A stretch of 19,400 nucleotides of DNA from Candidatus Undinarchaeales archaeon. GTDB lineage: Archaea; SpSt-1190; JASMDC01. Of the stretch, positions 1 to 7,057 are shown piece after piece. How positions within the stretch are numbered: the first letter of the stretch is position 1; each line of letters opens with the position of its first letter. The notes under the pieces were generated by a model that worked only from the letters and a program-made list of their open reading frames with translations, did not search any database and was not told where the DNA came from. The DNA lies in the NCBI GenBank assembly GCA_030753015.1, contig JASMDC010000056.1, positions 1 through 19,400 of the forward strand. The letters run 5' to 3'. The position numbers and the translations under genes are program-made.

Positions 1-44
1 CCGCTCCGGGGAGGGAAGTCCTCGCACAGGAACAGCACCCTCAT
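1..44 (-). CDS. GT4-like glycosyltransferase, N-terminus only (cut by window edge)
   Basis: Only the first 14 codons and part of the fifteenth are present. They read MRVLFLCEDFPPRS and then probably Gly, which is the usual first strand and loop of a GT-B fold GT4 glycosyltransferase (hydrophobic strand, then a pro/gly-rich loop before helix 1). The ATG at 44-42 overlaps the TGA stop of the preceding GT4 gene in an ATGA arrangement, and a GAGGGG stretch lies about nine bases upstream, so translation is probably coupled. The family call rests on a very short segment plus the neighbouring genes. The rest of the gene lies outside the window. Confidence 0.6.
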   Translation of the reverse strand, partial: MRVLFLCEDFPPRS

Positions 45-1171
45 CCCGTCAGCCCCTCGTACACCGCCAGGTATCGTTTGACGGCCTCGTCCCAGGTGAA
101 GCGCGCCGTGTACTCGACGCCGGCGGATCCCATCCGTCCCGCAAGGGCTCGATCGTCCAAGAGCCGGTTGACGGCCTCCGCGATGGCCCGCGGATCTCTC
201 GGTTCGACGAGGATGCCCGTGACGCCGTCCTTGACGACCTCCGGGAGCGATCCCGCCCGTGATGCGACAACGGGCCGCCCCAGTGCCGACGCCTCCGCGG
301 CGCAGAACCCGAACCCCTCGGAGATCGAGGGGACGACGACGACGTCCCCGAGTGAGACGTAATCCGGCACGTCCTCCCTGGGCTGGCTGGGTATGAGGCG
401 GATCCGGTCGCCCAGGTCGAGCTCCCGGATCATGCGCACGCTCCGCTCGTACTCGTCCCGTGGCTTCTTCGTCATCATGAAGACGAAGGTGGCGTCGTCG
501 TTTATGTGGGGGAGCGCCCGGATGAGGTGCTCGGTTCCCTTGGTGACGCCCGGCCGGCCGAAGTAGAGCACCGTGGGGCCGTCCAGCCCGAGCTCGCTCC
601 TCAGTCCCGAGACGTCACGGGGCGTGAACGCGTCCTCCAGGCCGTTGTATACCACCGTCACCCGGTCGGCCGGGATCCCCGCGCGCACCAGCCGGTCCTT
701 GGTGTACTGGCTGACACTGATGATGTGGTCGTAAGGAAGGGAGATGATGCACTTCTCAGCCAGCCGGTGAGCGGTGGCGCTCGCCGCGCCCATCCCGAGG
801 TCGTGCCAGAGCTCGTCGAAGACCTCGTGGATAGTCGTGACGAGGGGCTTGCCATGGAACATCTTGGCCTTGAAGGCCGGGAGGCACGATGTGAATATCG
901 ACGTGTGGACCACGTCCGCGTTGCGAGCTGCCCTCACCGCCGCGGGGATACCGGACAGGGCGAACAGGTAGCGGTCGAAGCGGGACTCGATCCAGGGACG
1001 GTACACGGCGACACCGTTGACAACTTCGTGCTTCGAGGTCCCTGTGACACGACTGGTGATGACCGTCACCTCGTGGCCCTGATCGACTAAGCGTTCGGCT
1101 ACATTCTGGAACACGATCTCGCCACCACCGATATTAGGGTGGTAGTAATCGATCACATAGAGGATGTTCAT
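41..1171 (-). CDS. GT4 family glycosyltransferase
   Basis: This 376-residue protein has the size and layout of a GT-B glycosyltransferase of family GT4. The N-terminal domain opens with MNILYVIDYYHPNIGGGE, giving the Gly-rich acceptor-side loop. The C-terminal nucleotide-sugar domain starts near residue 197 with VLYFGRPGVTKG, whose Arg206 and Lys211 match the usual phosphate-binding pair. The EX7E motif is present as E285-GFGFCAA-E293, followed by the common GRPVVAS and LPEVV segments. No membrane segment is seen, so it should act on the cytosolic face, adding a sugar to a lipid-linked or soluble acceptor; donor and acceptor cannot be read from sequence. Its ATG overlaps the DUF2304 stop by four bases (ATGA), and its own stop overlaps the next GT4 start, so three genes are translationally coupled. 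Confidence 0.93.
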   Translation of the reverse strand: MNILYVIDYYHPNIGGGEIVFQNVAERLVDQGHEVTVITSRVTGTSKHEVVNGVAVYRPWIESRFDRYLFALSGIPAAVRAARNADVVHTSIFTSCLPAFKAKMFHGKPLVTTIHEVFDELWHDLGMGAASATAHRLAEKCIISLPYDHIISVSQYTKDRLVRAGIPADRVTVVYNGLEDAFTPRDVSGLRSELGLDGPTVLYFGRPGVTKGTEHLIRALPHINDDATFVFMMTKKPRDEYERSVRMIRELDLGDRIRLIPSQPREDVPDYVSLGDVVVVPSISEGFGFCAAEASALGRPVVASRAGSLPEVVKDGVTGILVEPRDPRAIAEAVNRLLDDRALAGRMGSAGVEYTARFTWDEAVKRYLAVYEGLTG

Positions 1172-1527
1172 TTGCTGGACCCGGTCTCATCTAGCTTTTC
1201 GTTGAAGATAGCGATCTCCCGCGTCATCTGGGTGATGTCACGTCGCTGCTGTTCGAAGAGCCCGAAAATTAGGTTGAGGCCCGTGAAGGCGACGAGGAGG
1301 GAGAGTGCGAACAGAGCGTCGAGAGGCCGCTGGAACATGAAGACCGCTGCTGTGTACTGCTGAAGGAGGTCGGGGAACAGAGCGAACACAATCACAATCG
1401 ACCAGAGCGCCCCCCAGGTCCAGACCTCCCACCTACGGAAGATGCGAAGACGGTACTTCTCGTAGCTCTTCAGTATCATGAAGGCCGCGATGAACACAAC
1501 CACGAGCTGGAACGGGTGGATCGCCAT
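1168..1527 (-). CDS. DUF2304 family small membrane protein
   Basis: This is a 119-residue protein with three predicted membrane segments (about residues 5-20, 36-52 and 69-90) and a charged, probably helical tail (91-119, FEQQRRDITQMTREIAIFNE) that should face the cytosol. The order of segments, the Trp-rich stretch before helix 2 and the RPLDALF motif before helix 3 fit DUF2304, a family of unproven function usually coded next to dolichyl-phosphate-sugar-synthase-like GT2 enzymes, as here. A paralogue with the same RPLDA motif lies at 12592-12918 beside a second such GT2. By analogy with the small membrane subunits of eukaryotic DPM synthase it may tether the soluble GT2, but that is inference. 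The start is supported by a TATA-like box about 26 bases upstream. Confidence 0.85.
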   Translation of the reverse strand: MAIHPFQLVVVFIAAFMILKSYEKYRLRIFRRWEVWTWGALWSIVIVFALFPDLLQQYTAAVFMFQRPLDALFALSLLVAFTGLNLIFGLFEQQRRDITQMTREIAIFNEKLDETGSSK

Positions 1528-1548
1528 GGGGCCCGGGAAGCCGGGTAT

Positions 1549-1557
1549 CTATAAAAG
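1549..1557 (-). promoter_or_regulatory. TATA-like box for the DUF2304-GT4-GT4 unit
   Basis: The minus strand reads cttttatag, centred about 26 bases from the ATG at 1527, in the 31-base gap after the GT2 gene. The spacing implies a leaderless transcript, so the DUF2304 gene has its own promoter despite being just downstream of the GT2. Confidence 0.6.
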
Positions 1558-1558
1558 A

Positions 1559-2245
1559 CTAGCGCTTGAGGTCCCGAAAGAAGGCGCGAACCATCTTGGT
1601 AGCGATGCTCGTCCCGTGCCATACCTGGGTTCCTCGCTCGACGTGGTAGTCCTCGTAGAGGGTGGCGATGGGCACCTCCTCGATGGTGAGGTGGTTCTGT
1701 GCTGCGATCTTGATGATCTCGGAGGAGACGGCATAGTCATCGTAGTAGATGTCCATCACCTCGATGGCCCGTCTGTTCATGGCACGCAGCCCCGACTGTG
1801 AATCGGTTACACGGCTCCCGAACAGCATGTTGGTAAGCGTCGTGAGGAACGAGTTGCCGAGCGTCTTCACCTGCGGCATCTCGCCGTCGCGCTCGATGAA
1901 GCGGGATCCGATGACTATATCTGCGGTGCCCTCGATGACGGGAGCCACCACGCGCTCGAGGTCGTCCGCCGTGTGTTGGCCATCGGCATCGCACGTCGCC
2001 GCGTACTCGAAGCCCTCCATCCTGGCGATGGCGAACCCGGTCCCCAAGGCGCCGCCGAGACCGCGGTTCAGGGGATGGCTCACGATCCTAGCGCCATGGC
2101 GGTGGACCACCTCGCGCGTGTCGTCCTCGCTGCAGTCATCGACGACCAGGATGTTCGGGAACACATCGCCCAGTGCATCCAGCACCGCGCCGATGCGGGT
2201 GGCCTCGTTGTAGGCCGGAACGATGACCAACACATCCTCGTGCAT
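1559..2245 (-). CDS. DPM1-like GT2 glycosyltransferase (polyprenyl-phosphate sugar synthase type)
   Basis: This GT-A fold enzyme has 228 residues from the chosen start. It shows the N-terminal VLVIVPAYNEA strand and loop, LVVDDCSEDDT at the uracil/ribose site, the metal-binding CDADGQH (DxD), GSRF, and TDSQSGLRAMNR. These are typical of the dolichyl-phosphate mannose/glucose synthase branch of GT2, which transfers a sugar from a nucleotide donor to a polyprenyl phosphate on the cytosolic side. It lacks the C-terminal membrane helices of some relatives, so it probably relies on the downstream DUF2304 protein for membrane contact (inference). An ATG at 2251 would add two residues, but the TATA-like box is centred about 26 bases from the ATG at 2245, so I chose 2245. 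A paralogue lies at 12915-13586. Confidence 0.9.
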   Translation of the reverse strand: MHEDVLVIVPAYNEATRIGAVLDALGDVFPNILVVDDCSEDDTREVVHRHGARIVSHPLNRGLGGALGTGFAIARMEGFEYAATCDADGQHTADDLERVVAPVIEGTADIVIGSRFIERDGEMPQVKTLGNSFLTTLTNMLFGSRVTDSQSGLRAMNRRAIEVMDIYYDDYAVSSEIIKIAAQNHLTIEEVPIATLYEDYHVERGTQVWHGTSIATKMVRAFFRDLKR

Positions 2246-2267
2246 GTACATCGTATCCCGGGGGTGG

Positions 2268-2274
2268 TTTAAAT
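2268..2274 (-). promoter_or_regulatory. TATA-like box for the DPM1-like GT2 gene
   Basis: The sequence tttaaat, embedded in atttaaacc on the minus strand, is centred about 26 bases from the ATG at 2245 and only about 20 from the ATG at 2251. This favours the downstream start if the mRNA is leaderless. Confidence 0.5.
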
Positions 2275-2327
2275 GGGTTTCGCAGAGGTTGGTAGGTTAA
2301 TCGCGGGCAGTGACGATCGTCGACAGC

Positions 2328-3872
2328 TCACCGCCCGTCCCCGGGGGGGGGCCTCAGTGGCTTGAACAGGGCCATCCTACCACTGCTGTACACGCGGTCG
2401 GCGGCAACCACATCGGTCCAGTACGGGACGTGCGTCCTGTTCTGAACGAGCATATACGCCCCGGGCGGAGGCGCCGCCCCACTCTCTACGATCGCTCGTG
2501 ACGCGAGTGAGGGCACGGGCGAGCGGCGGAACGCCCCAAGATAGTCAGAAGAGGACACGATGTCCGCGTCAGGTAGATACTGGTTCGTCCAGCGAAAGGT
2601 CGGGAGCATCCATGCCCACGGGTTGGTGCCGTACACCACATCGTCCACATGGAGCGTCTGCACGAGCACGAAGGCGAGGAGCACTGCCGCGATCCGCCCG
2701 TGACGTCTTATACGGACGACGCCCGCCGCCACTGCAAGGATCAGAAACGGGAACCAGTACTCCAGCCCCCTCCCCACGACACTGCCCTGGGCCTTGCCGA
2801 GCATGAAGTTGATGACGAGGACCAGGAGCGGTGTCAGGAGACGGATGTCGTTGGACGACGACAGGTAAAGTACCACAATCGCAGAGAGGACCAGGTTCCG
2901 CCGTGCGGAACCGGATACGCCCGCGAGCCCCGAGGAGAACGCAGGGACAATCAACGACTGGACAATGAGCAGCAGCGCCAACGCTCGGGTGAGCGAGAAT
3001 GGGATTTCTAGGCCAGGACGCGAGGGGCCCTGCGAAAGCGACCGGTGGACCACGTTCAGGGCCATGAACCCGAGAAGCGCGAGGAAGACCGTCCCCGGGC
3101 CGGTGGCCGGTGCGAGGTACGTGCTCAGGGGATAGGTGTAGAACGCTATGAAGTCGCCTACCGAGAACTGCCCCCACCACGGCCCGGCCAGCACCCACGG
3201 GTACACGATGAGCGACAGTCCGTCCATAGCCCTGGCGTCCGCACGCCCCCTGACGAGGAGGCCCATGAGGAGCGAATGGACGAGGATGACGCCCGCCGCG
3301 TAGGAGTAGGTCGCGTGGTGGATCACGAAGGCCGCGCTCAGCAGGATACCGCACAGGTGATAGGCCCGCGCGGAGCCCCTCGCCTGATGCTCGTGAAGCT
3401 GATAGAGGATCAGGGCGAAAAGTCCACAGAAACCGAAGAGGTTCCCCGATAGGCCAAAGAGCGGCCGATAGATGCACGCAAGAAGGAGGGCCGCCCGGGC
3501 GGTCGCCAGTGAACGGGTGAGCCCCTTTGTTATCAGATATACGATCCCGAGAGCCCAAAGGTTCACACTGAGGAGGAGGAGGTCGGTCGCGGCCTGAGGA
3601 TCGACGCCGGTCATCCTGATGATGTTCGTTACCAGAATATGGAGGCCCGGCGGATATGCCACATGGTTGAATGAGAGCTCGGTGTCCTGGAGCGGGATCA
3701 TGCCCGTACCGAGCATGGTCTGGACGATGCGGAGGTGACGCGGGCCGTCGTACCAGGGATGGACGAACCCTTCGGCGGCAACGGCCCGATACCATCGCGC
3801 GAGGAGGATGAACAGGACAACGAGCACCAGCATGCGCCATTGTGCGCTCGAGCGCCCCCGCGCCCTTATCAT
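2328..3872 (-). CDS. GT-C-like polytopic membrane glycosyltransferase (putative)
   Basis: A 514-residue protein with about 10-11 hydrophobic segments. After the first helix (about 14-32) comes a likely outer loop, HPWYDGPRHL, with Asp42 in the place where GT-C enzymes carry their catalytic acid. It is followed by the AYPPGLHIL segment that often precedes helix 2 in PMT/ArnT-like proteins. Residues from about 406 onward form a soluble C-terminal part ending in DRVYSSGRMALFKP, resembling the terminal domain of such enzymes. It would use a lipid-phosphate sugar on the outer face; substrate unknown. The frame stays open up to an ATG at 3908, but that start would overlap the upstream gene by 40 bases. 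I chose 3872, where ATG and the upstream TGA form ATGA, preceded by a GGGGGGTG stretch. A nine-G tract lies in the last codons. Confidence 0.7.
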   Translation of the reverse strand: MIRARGRSSAQWRMLVLVVLFILLARWYRAVAAEGFVHPWYDGPRHLRIVQTMLGTGMIPLQDTELSFNHVAYPPGLHILVTNIIRMTGVDPQAATDLLLLSVNLWALGIVYLITKGLTRSLATARAALLLACIYRPLFGLSGNLFGFCGLFALILYQLHEHQARGSARAYHLCGILLSAAFVIHHATYSYAAGVILVHSLLMGLLVRGRADARAMDGLSLIVYPWVLAGPWWGQFSVGDFIAFYTYPLSTYLAPATGPGTVFLALLGFMALNVVHRSLSQGPSRPGLEIPFSLTRALALLLIVQSLIVPAFSSGLAGVSGSARRNLVLSAIVVLYLSSSNDIRLLTPLLVLVINFMLGKAQGSVVGRGLEYWFPFLILAVAAGVVRIRRHGRIAAVLLAFVLVQTLHVDDVVYGTNPWAWMLPTFRWTNQYLPDADIVSSSDYLGAFRRSPVPSLASRAIVESGAAPPPGAYMLVQNRTHVPYWTDVVAADRVYSSGRMALFKPLRPPPGDGR

Positions 3873-4573
3873 CGGGCGACACCCCCCAGTCTCAGGTCGA
3901 TCATGCATGAGCGGTCGTGCTCCGGCGACACCCGCATCCAGAACGAGATGATGTCATCGACATAGGCGTCGCGGGAGCGGACCGAGACATCGAGTTGGTA
4001 CCATCCAGTTATCTCAGGAGCGCGGAAGGTGCTCGTGACGGTCAAGCTCGCGCGCGCGTCGATGGTGTACGTCGAACGCTCGAGCACCGACGCGTTCAAT
4101 CCGACAACCGCGTCATAGACCAGTTCACTCGGTCCCGGATTACGGATAATATACCGGAACGATAAAGGGGTTCCGGGGTATGCACAGCGGGGGAACGAGG
4201 AGAGCACGGCCGACCGATCCGTCGCAGAGAGCACGGTGAGGTGACCGCCGTCATGCACCACCGTCCGCGACAGCGTCGAGCCACCCGCCACCATGTACAG
4301 CCATTCACCATCGTCCACACTGCCGTCATGGTCCATGTCCGCGAACACGATGCTTGCGTTCTGCCCGTCCCCGCCGGTCCGGGAAAGGGCTACAGGGCCA
4401 CGGGAGACGCCGAAAGGGACTTCCCAGGTCTGCAGGAAGAGTTGGGGCGCTTGGGACGTACCGCCGACGTGCCTTGTCATGAGGGCCACGTAGATTACAG
4501 TGATGATGATAAGGCCCATGTAGAAGGTCTGGACCGAGCGCTCGTCCAAGGACAGGAACGAGATGGATCCCAC
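3869..4573 (-). CDS. Membrane-anchored ectodomain protein with EF-hand-like calcium loop; function unknown
   Basis: I do not recognise this 234-residue protein as a named family. One membrane helix at about residues 17-33 leaves a short cytosolic tail and about 200 residues outside. The outer part contains a textbook EF-hand/dockerin-type loop at 79-90 (D79, D81, D83, G84, V86, E90 in DMDHDGSVDDGE), which suggests bound calcium. A beta-rich C-terminal region at about 130-215 looks like an Ig/CARDB-type fold. Sequons occur at N72 and N160. Its stop overlaps the start of the GT-C-like gene (ATGA), so the two are probably made together, and it may be a partner or substrate-presenting subunit (inference). 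The start is uncertain. The only conventional codon is GTG at 4573, with no clear ribosome binding site; the TATA-like box at 4645-4653 predicts a start near 4621, where an in-frame ATC lies. Confidence 0.75.
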   Translation of the reverse strand: MGSISFLSLDERSVQTFYMGLIIITVIYVALMTRHVGGTSQAPQLFLQTWEVPFGVSRGPVALSRTGGDGQNASIVFADMDHDGSVDDGEWLYMVAGGSTLSRTVVHDGGHLTVLSATDRSAVLSSFPRCAYPGTPLSFRYIIRNPGPSELVYDAVVGLNASVLERSTYTIDARASLTVTSTFRAPEITGWYQLDVSVRSRDAYVDDIISFWMRVSPEHDRSCMIDLRLGGVAR

Positions 4574-4644
4574 TCTGGCGGGGGCGTCCTCGCTCGTTCG
4601 TCTCTCATTGCCTTCTCCGATGTCTGGGATTCAGGAATCGCGGA

Positions 4645-4653
4645 CATATAAAA
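4645..4653 (-). promoter_or_regulatory. TATA-like box upstream of the ectodomain/GT-C unit
   Basis: The minus strand reads ttttatatg, a strong match to archaeal boxes. It is centred about 76 bases from the GTG at 4573, so either this transcript has a leader of about 50 bases or translation begins further upstream than GTG. Confidence 0.6.
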
Positions 4654-4727
4654 CAACGCATCGCAACCGAGCCTGGCCGCGGGACGGGGGCCAGCGAACA
4701 CGCACGTACGGCGGCGAAAGGTACAAC

Positions 4728-4735
4728 CTATTTGA
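4728..4735 (+). promoter_or_regulatory. Weak TATA-like box for the WecB-type epimerase
   Basis: The sequence ctatttga lies about 29 bases before the ATG at 4760 and only about 11 before the ATG at 4742, so the latter could not be on a transcript from this box. The box is weaker than the others in the window. Confidence 0.4.
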
Positions 4736-4759
4736 ATCCTGATGGACATCTATCGTCTC

Positions 4760-5851
4760 ATGATGCCCTGTCTCGTCCTAGGGACGCGGCCCGAGATCAT
4801 CAAGATGGCGCCCGTGATCAGGGAGCTGGGTGCGCGGGAAATCCCCTTCCGGCTCGTCCACACCGGCCAACACTACTCCCCGGACCTAGACGGAGTGTTC
4901 TTCGACGACCTCGGGCTACCGCCACCCGACATCAACCTCGGCGTGGGCTCGGGAACCCATGCAGAGGAGACCGCAGGTATCATGGTGGGAGTGGAGAGGG
5001 CGCTCCTGAAGGGCGGCGCCGACATCACGCTCGTCCTGGGGGACACCAACTCCACGCTTGGCGGGGCGCTCGCTGCTGCCAAGCTCCACGTCCCCCTCGG
5101 CCACATAGAGGCTGGGCTCCGGAGCCATGACCGTCGTATGCCCGAGGAGATCAACCGCGTGCTCACCGACCACTGCTCGGACTTCCTGTTCCCCCCCACA
5201 CCGAACGCGGAGCACGGGCTCCTAGCGGAGGGCATCGACGCCGAGAAGATGCGCACCACCGGAAACACCATCGTCGACGCAGTCGAGCAGAGCATCGCCA
5301 TCGCCAGGGAGCGCTCCACCATCCTGGAGGAGCTCCGCCTCGAACCAAGCAGCTACCTGCTGGCCACCGCGCATCGGCATGAGAACGTGGACGACAGGAC
5401 TAAGCTGGCCGTCATCATGGAGGGGTTGGGCAGGGTTGCTGCGCGCCTAGATCTGCCCATCGTCTGTCCACTGCATCCCCGGACGAAGAACCGGCTCGGA
5501 GAGTTCGGGCTCTCCGTCCCGCAGGGGGTCATGGTAACGGAGCCGCTGGGGTACCTCGATTTCCTCCACCTGGAGGCGCACGCCCGCATCGTCCTGACCG
5601 ACTCCGGCGGCATCCAGGAGGAAGCATGCATCCTGGGCGTCCCCTGCGTCACGTTCCGGGACAACACGGAGCGGCCCGAGACCCTAGAGGTCGGCTCTAA
5701 CGTGCTCGCGGGGACCGACCCGGAGCGCATGGTGGAGTGTGCCAGGAACATGCTAAAGGCGGCAGGCGGCTGGACGAACCCGTTCGGCGACGGCAAGGCC
5801 GCAGGACGCATCGTGGACTCCCTCTTCGACGGATCATGGCTCCACAAGTGA
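4760..5851 (+). CDS. wecB: UDP-N-acetylglucosamine 2-epimerase, non-hydrolysing (WecB type)
   Basis: A 363-residue cytosolic GT-B fold enzyme that interconverts UDP-GlcNAc and UDP-ManNAc. It opens with the family signature LVLGTRPEIIKMAPVI and has VHTGQHYS, GDTNST, HIEAGLRS, PEEINR, TAHRHENVD and TDSGGIQEEA. Counted from the ATG at 4760, Asp95 (GDTNST) and Glu117 (IEAGLR) fall at the same numbers as catalytic Asp95 and Glu117 of E. coli WecB as I remember them. The PEEINR glutamates and the His of TAHRHEN supply the other known active-site positions. An upstream ATG at 4742 would add six residues that the family lacks and does not fit the promoter spacing; a further ATG at 4763 is possible. 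No UDP-ManNAc dehydrogenase (WecC) is in the window, so the fate of UDP-ManNAc is open. Confidence 0.95.
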   Translation: MMPCLVLGTRPEIIKMAPVIRELGAREIPFRLVHTGQHYSPDLDGVFFDDLGLPPPDINLGVGSGTHAEETAGIMVGVERALLKGGADITLVLGDTNSTLGGALAAAKLHVPLGHIEAGLRSHDRRMPEEINRVLTDHCSDFLFPPTPNAEHGLLAEGIDAEKMRTTGNTIVDAVEQSIAIARERSTILEELRLEPSSYLLATAHRHENVDDRTKLAVIMEGLGRVAARLDLPIVCPLHPRTKNRLGEFGLSVPQGVMVTEPLGYLDFLHLEAHARIVLTDSGGIQEEACILGVPCVTFRDNTERPETLEVGSNVLAGTDPERMVECARNMLKAAGGWTNPFGDGKAAGRIVDSLFDGSWLHK

Positions 5852-5962
5852 CCTCCCGCCAACTTCAGGCCGAGAGCGGACGCATCTATGTAGAGAACGG
5901 GCCGAGAAAACACCTTCACACGATGACGTGGCGAGCGGCGACGGTCCCCCGCTAGCGATTGA

Positions 5963-5970
5963 TTTATATA
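5963..5970 (+). promoter_or_regulatory. TATA box for the NAD-dependent epimerase
   Basis: A perfect tttatata box is centred about 28 bases from the ATG at 5995. Just upstream, at 5950-5957, lies the 8-base palindrome cgctagcg. Apart from these, the 143-base gap after the WecB-type gene shows nothing I can name. Confidence 0.75.
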
Positions 5971-5994
5971 TCACCGCGACATGACCGTGCCACG

Positions 5995-6945
5995 ATGCCC
6001 TCGCGTGCCTTCCTCATCACGGGCGGTGCGGGATTCATCGGCTCGCACCTGGCGGGAAGACTCCTCGAGAGCGGATCCGTGCGCGTGCTGGACAACCTCT
6101 CGCCCTATTACACCGGGAAAGGGGCCAACCTCTCTCACCTGGATGGGAAGGAGGGCTTCGAGTTCGTCGAGGGAGATGTCCTCGACGGTCCCACGCTTCG
6201 CCGTGCGTTGGACGGAGTCGACGTCGTCTTCCACCTCGCGGCCCAGCCGGGGGTTCGGGCCTCCGTGCAGGATCCCGCCACGACGCACCGGGCCAACGTC
6301 GAGGGTACACGGGCTGTGCTCGAGGCATGCAGGGACGTGGACATCACTATGCTCGTGAACGTGTCATCCTCATCAGTGTACGGAAGGGCGGACCAGCTCC
6401 CCCTGACTGAGGACATGCCCCTGTTCCCGATGTCGCCCTACGGTGCATCAAAGGCCGCCGCAGAGGCCTACTGCTCCGCGTACCATGCAGTCTACGATAT
6501 CCCCGTAGTCTCGCTGCGCTACTTCACGGTCTACGGCCCGCGCCAGCGGCCGGACATGGCCATCCACGGATTCACGAGGACCATCCTTGCAGGAGGGCGG
6601 CCCACGGTCTTCGGGGACGGACGGCAGACGCGCGACTACACGTATATCGATGACATCGTCGCCGGCACCATCGCCGCGAGCACGGGGGGTCGCCCCGGGG
6701 AGGCGTACAATCTGGGCGGGGGCCACCGTATCGACGTGATCGAACTCGTCCGTCTCATCGGCAAGGCCTGCGGCCGAACCGTGGAACCGTCGTTTGTTCC
6801 ATGGCAGACCGGGGACGTGCAGGACACGCTGGCCGACGTCTCCAAGGCCACCGACCACTTCGGGTACCGTCCGAGGACCGCTGTCGAGGAGGGCGTCCGC
6901 CGGTTCGTCGCGTGGTACCGTGAGCGAAGTCCCGCACGTACATGA
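5995..6945 (+). CDS. NAD-dependent nucleotide-sugar epimerase/dehydratase (extended SDR)
   Basis: A 316-residue extended short-chain dehydrogenase/reductase. The NAD-binding GxxGxxG motif is TGGAGFIGSH (G10, G13, G16). The active site has the serines of VSSSSVYG near 125 and the YxxxK pair Y149/K153 in SPYGASK. The later RYFTVYGPRQRPDMA, GDGRQTRDYTYIDD and YNLGGG segments are typical of the UDP-glucose/UDP-glucuronate/UDP-GlcNAc 4-epimerase group; I favour a 4-epimerase but cannot assign the sugar. It acts in the cytosol, making a sugar donor for the glycosyltransferases around it. The open frame extends back to an ATG at 5959, but that lies upstream of the TATA box. The ATG at 5995 gives MPSRAFLITGG, the usual family start, and sits at leaderless spacing. 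Confidence 0.93.
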   Translation: MPSRAFLITGGAGFIGSHLAGRLLESGSVRVLDNLSPYYTGKGANLSHLDGKEGFEFVEGDVLDGPTLRRALDGVDVVFHLAAQPGVRASVQDPATTHRANVEGTRAVLEACRDVDITMLVNVSSSSVYGRADQLPLTEDMPLFPMSPYGASKAAAEAYCSAYHAVYDIPVVSLRYFTVYGPRQRPDMAIHGFTRTILAGGRPTVFGDGRQTRDYTYIDDIVAGTIAASTGGRPGEAYNLGGGHRIDVIELVRLIGKACGRTVEPSFVPWQTGDVQDTLADVSKATDHFGYRPRTAVEEGVRRFVAWYRERSPART

Positions 6946-6997
6946 AGGACCGTCCCTGCGGTGGTCATGGAAATAAATCCGGTCCATTGGAGAACTG

Positions 6998-7010
6998 CTA
7001 ACGGCGTTAG
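6998..7010. promoter_or_regulatory. Near-perfect palindrome upstream of gene A promoter
   Basis: The sequence ctaacggcgttag has a six-base arm on each side of one central base. It ends 16 bases before the TATA box of gene A, a position where archaeal activators and repressors can bind. Its role is unproven. Confidence 0.3.
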
Positions 7011-7026
7011 GGCGCGATGTGTAACG

Positions 7027-7034
7027 TTTATATG
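7027..7034 (+). promoter_or_regulatory. TATA box for gene A
   Basis: The sequence tttatatg is centred about 27 bases from the ATG at 7058, which fits a leaderless transcript. Confidence 0.7.
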
Positions 7035-7057
7035 TCATCCGGCCCGAGCCCGTATCG

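Noticed and set aside
2569-3882. A 437-codon open frame on the minus strand in another frame of the GT-C-like gene
   Set aside because: Its product is rich in Arg, Pro and Gly with no hydrophobic pattern, as expected for a GC-rich shadow; the main frame has membrane helices and a coupled start.
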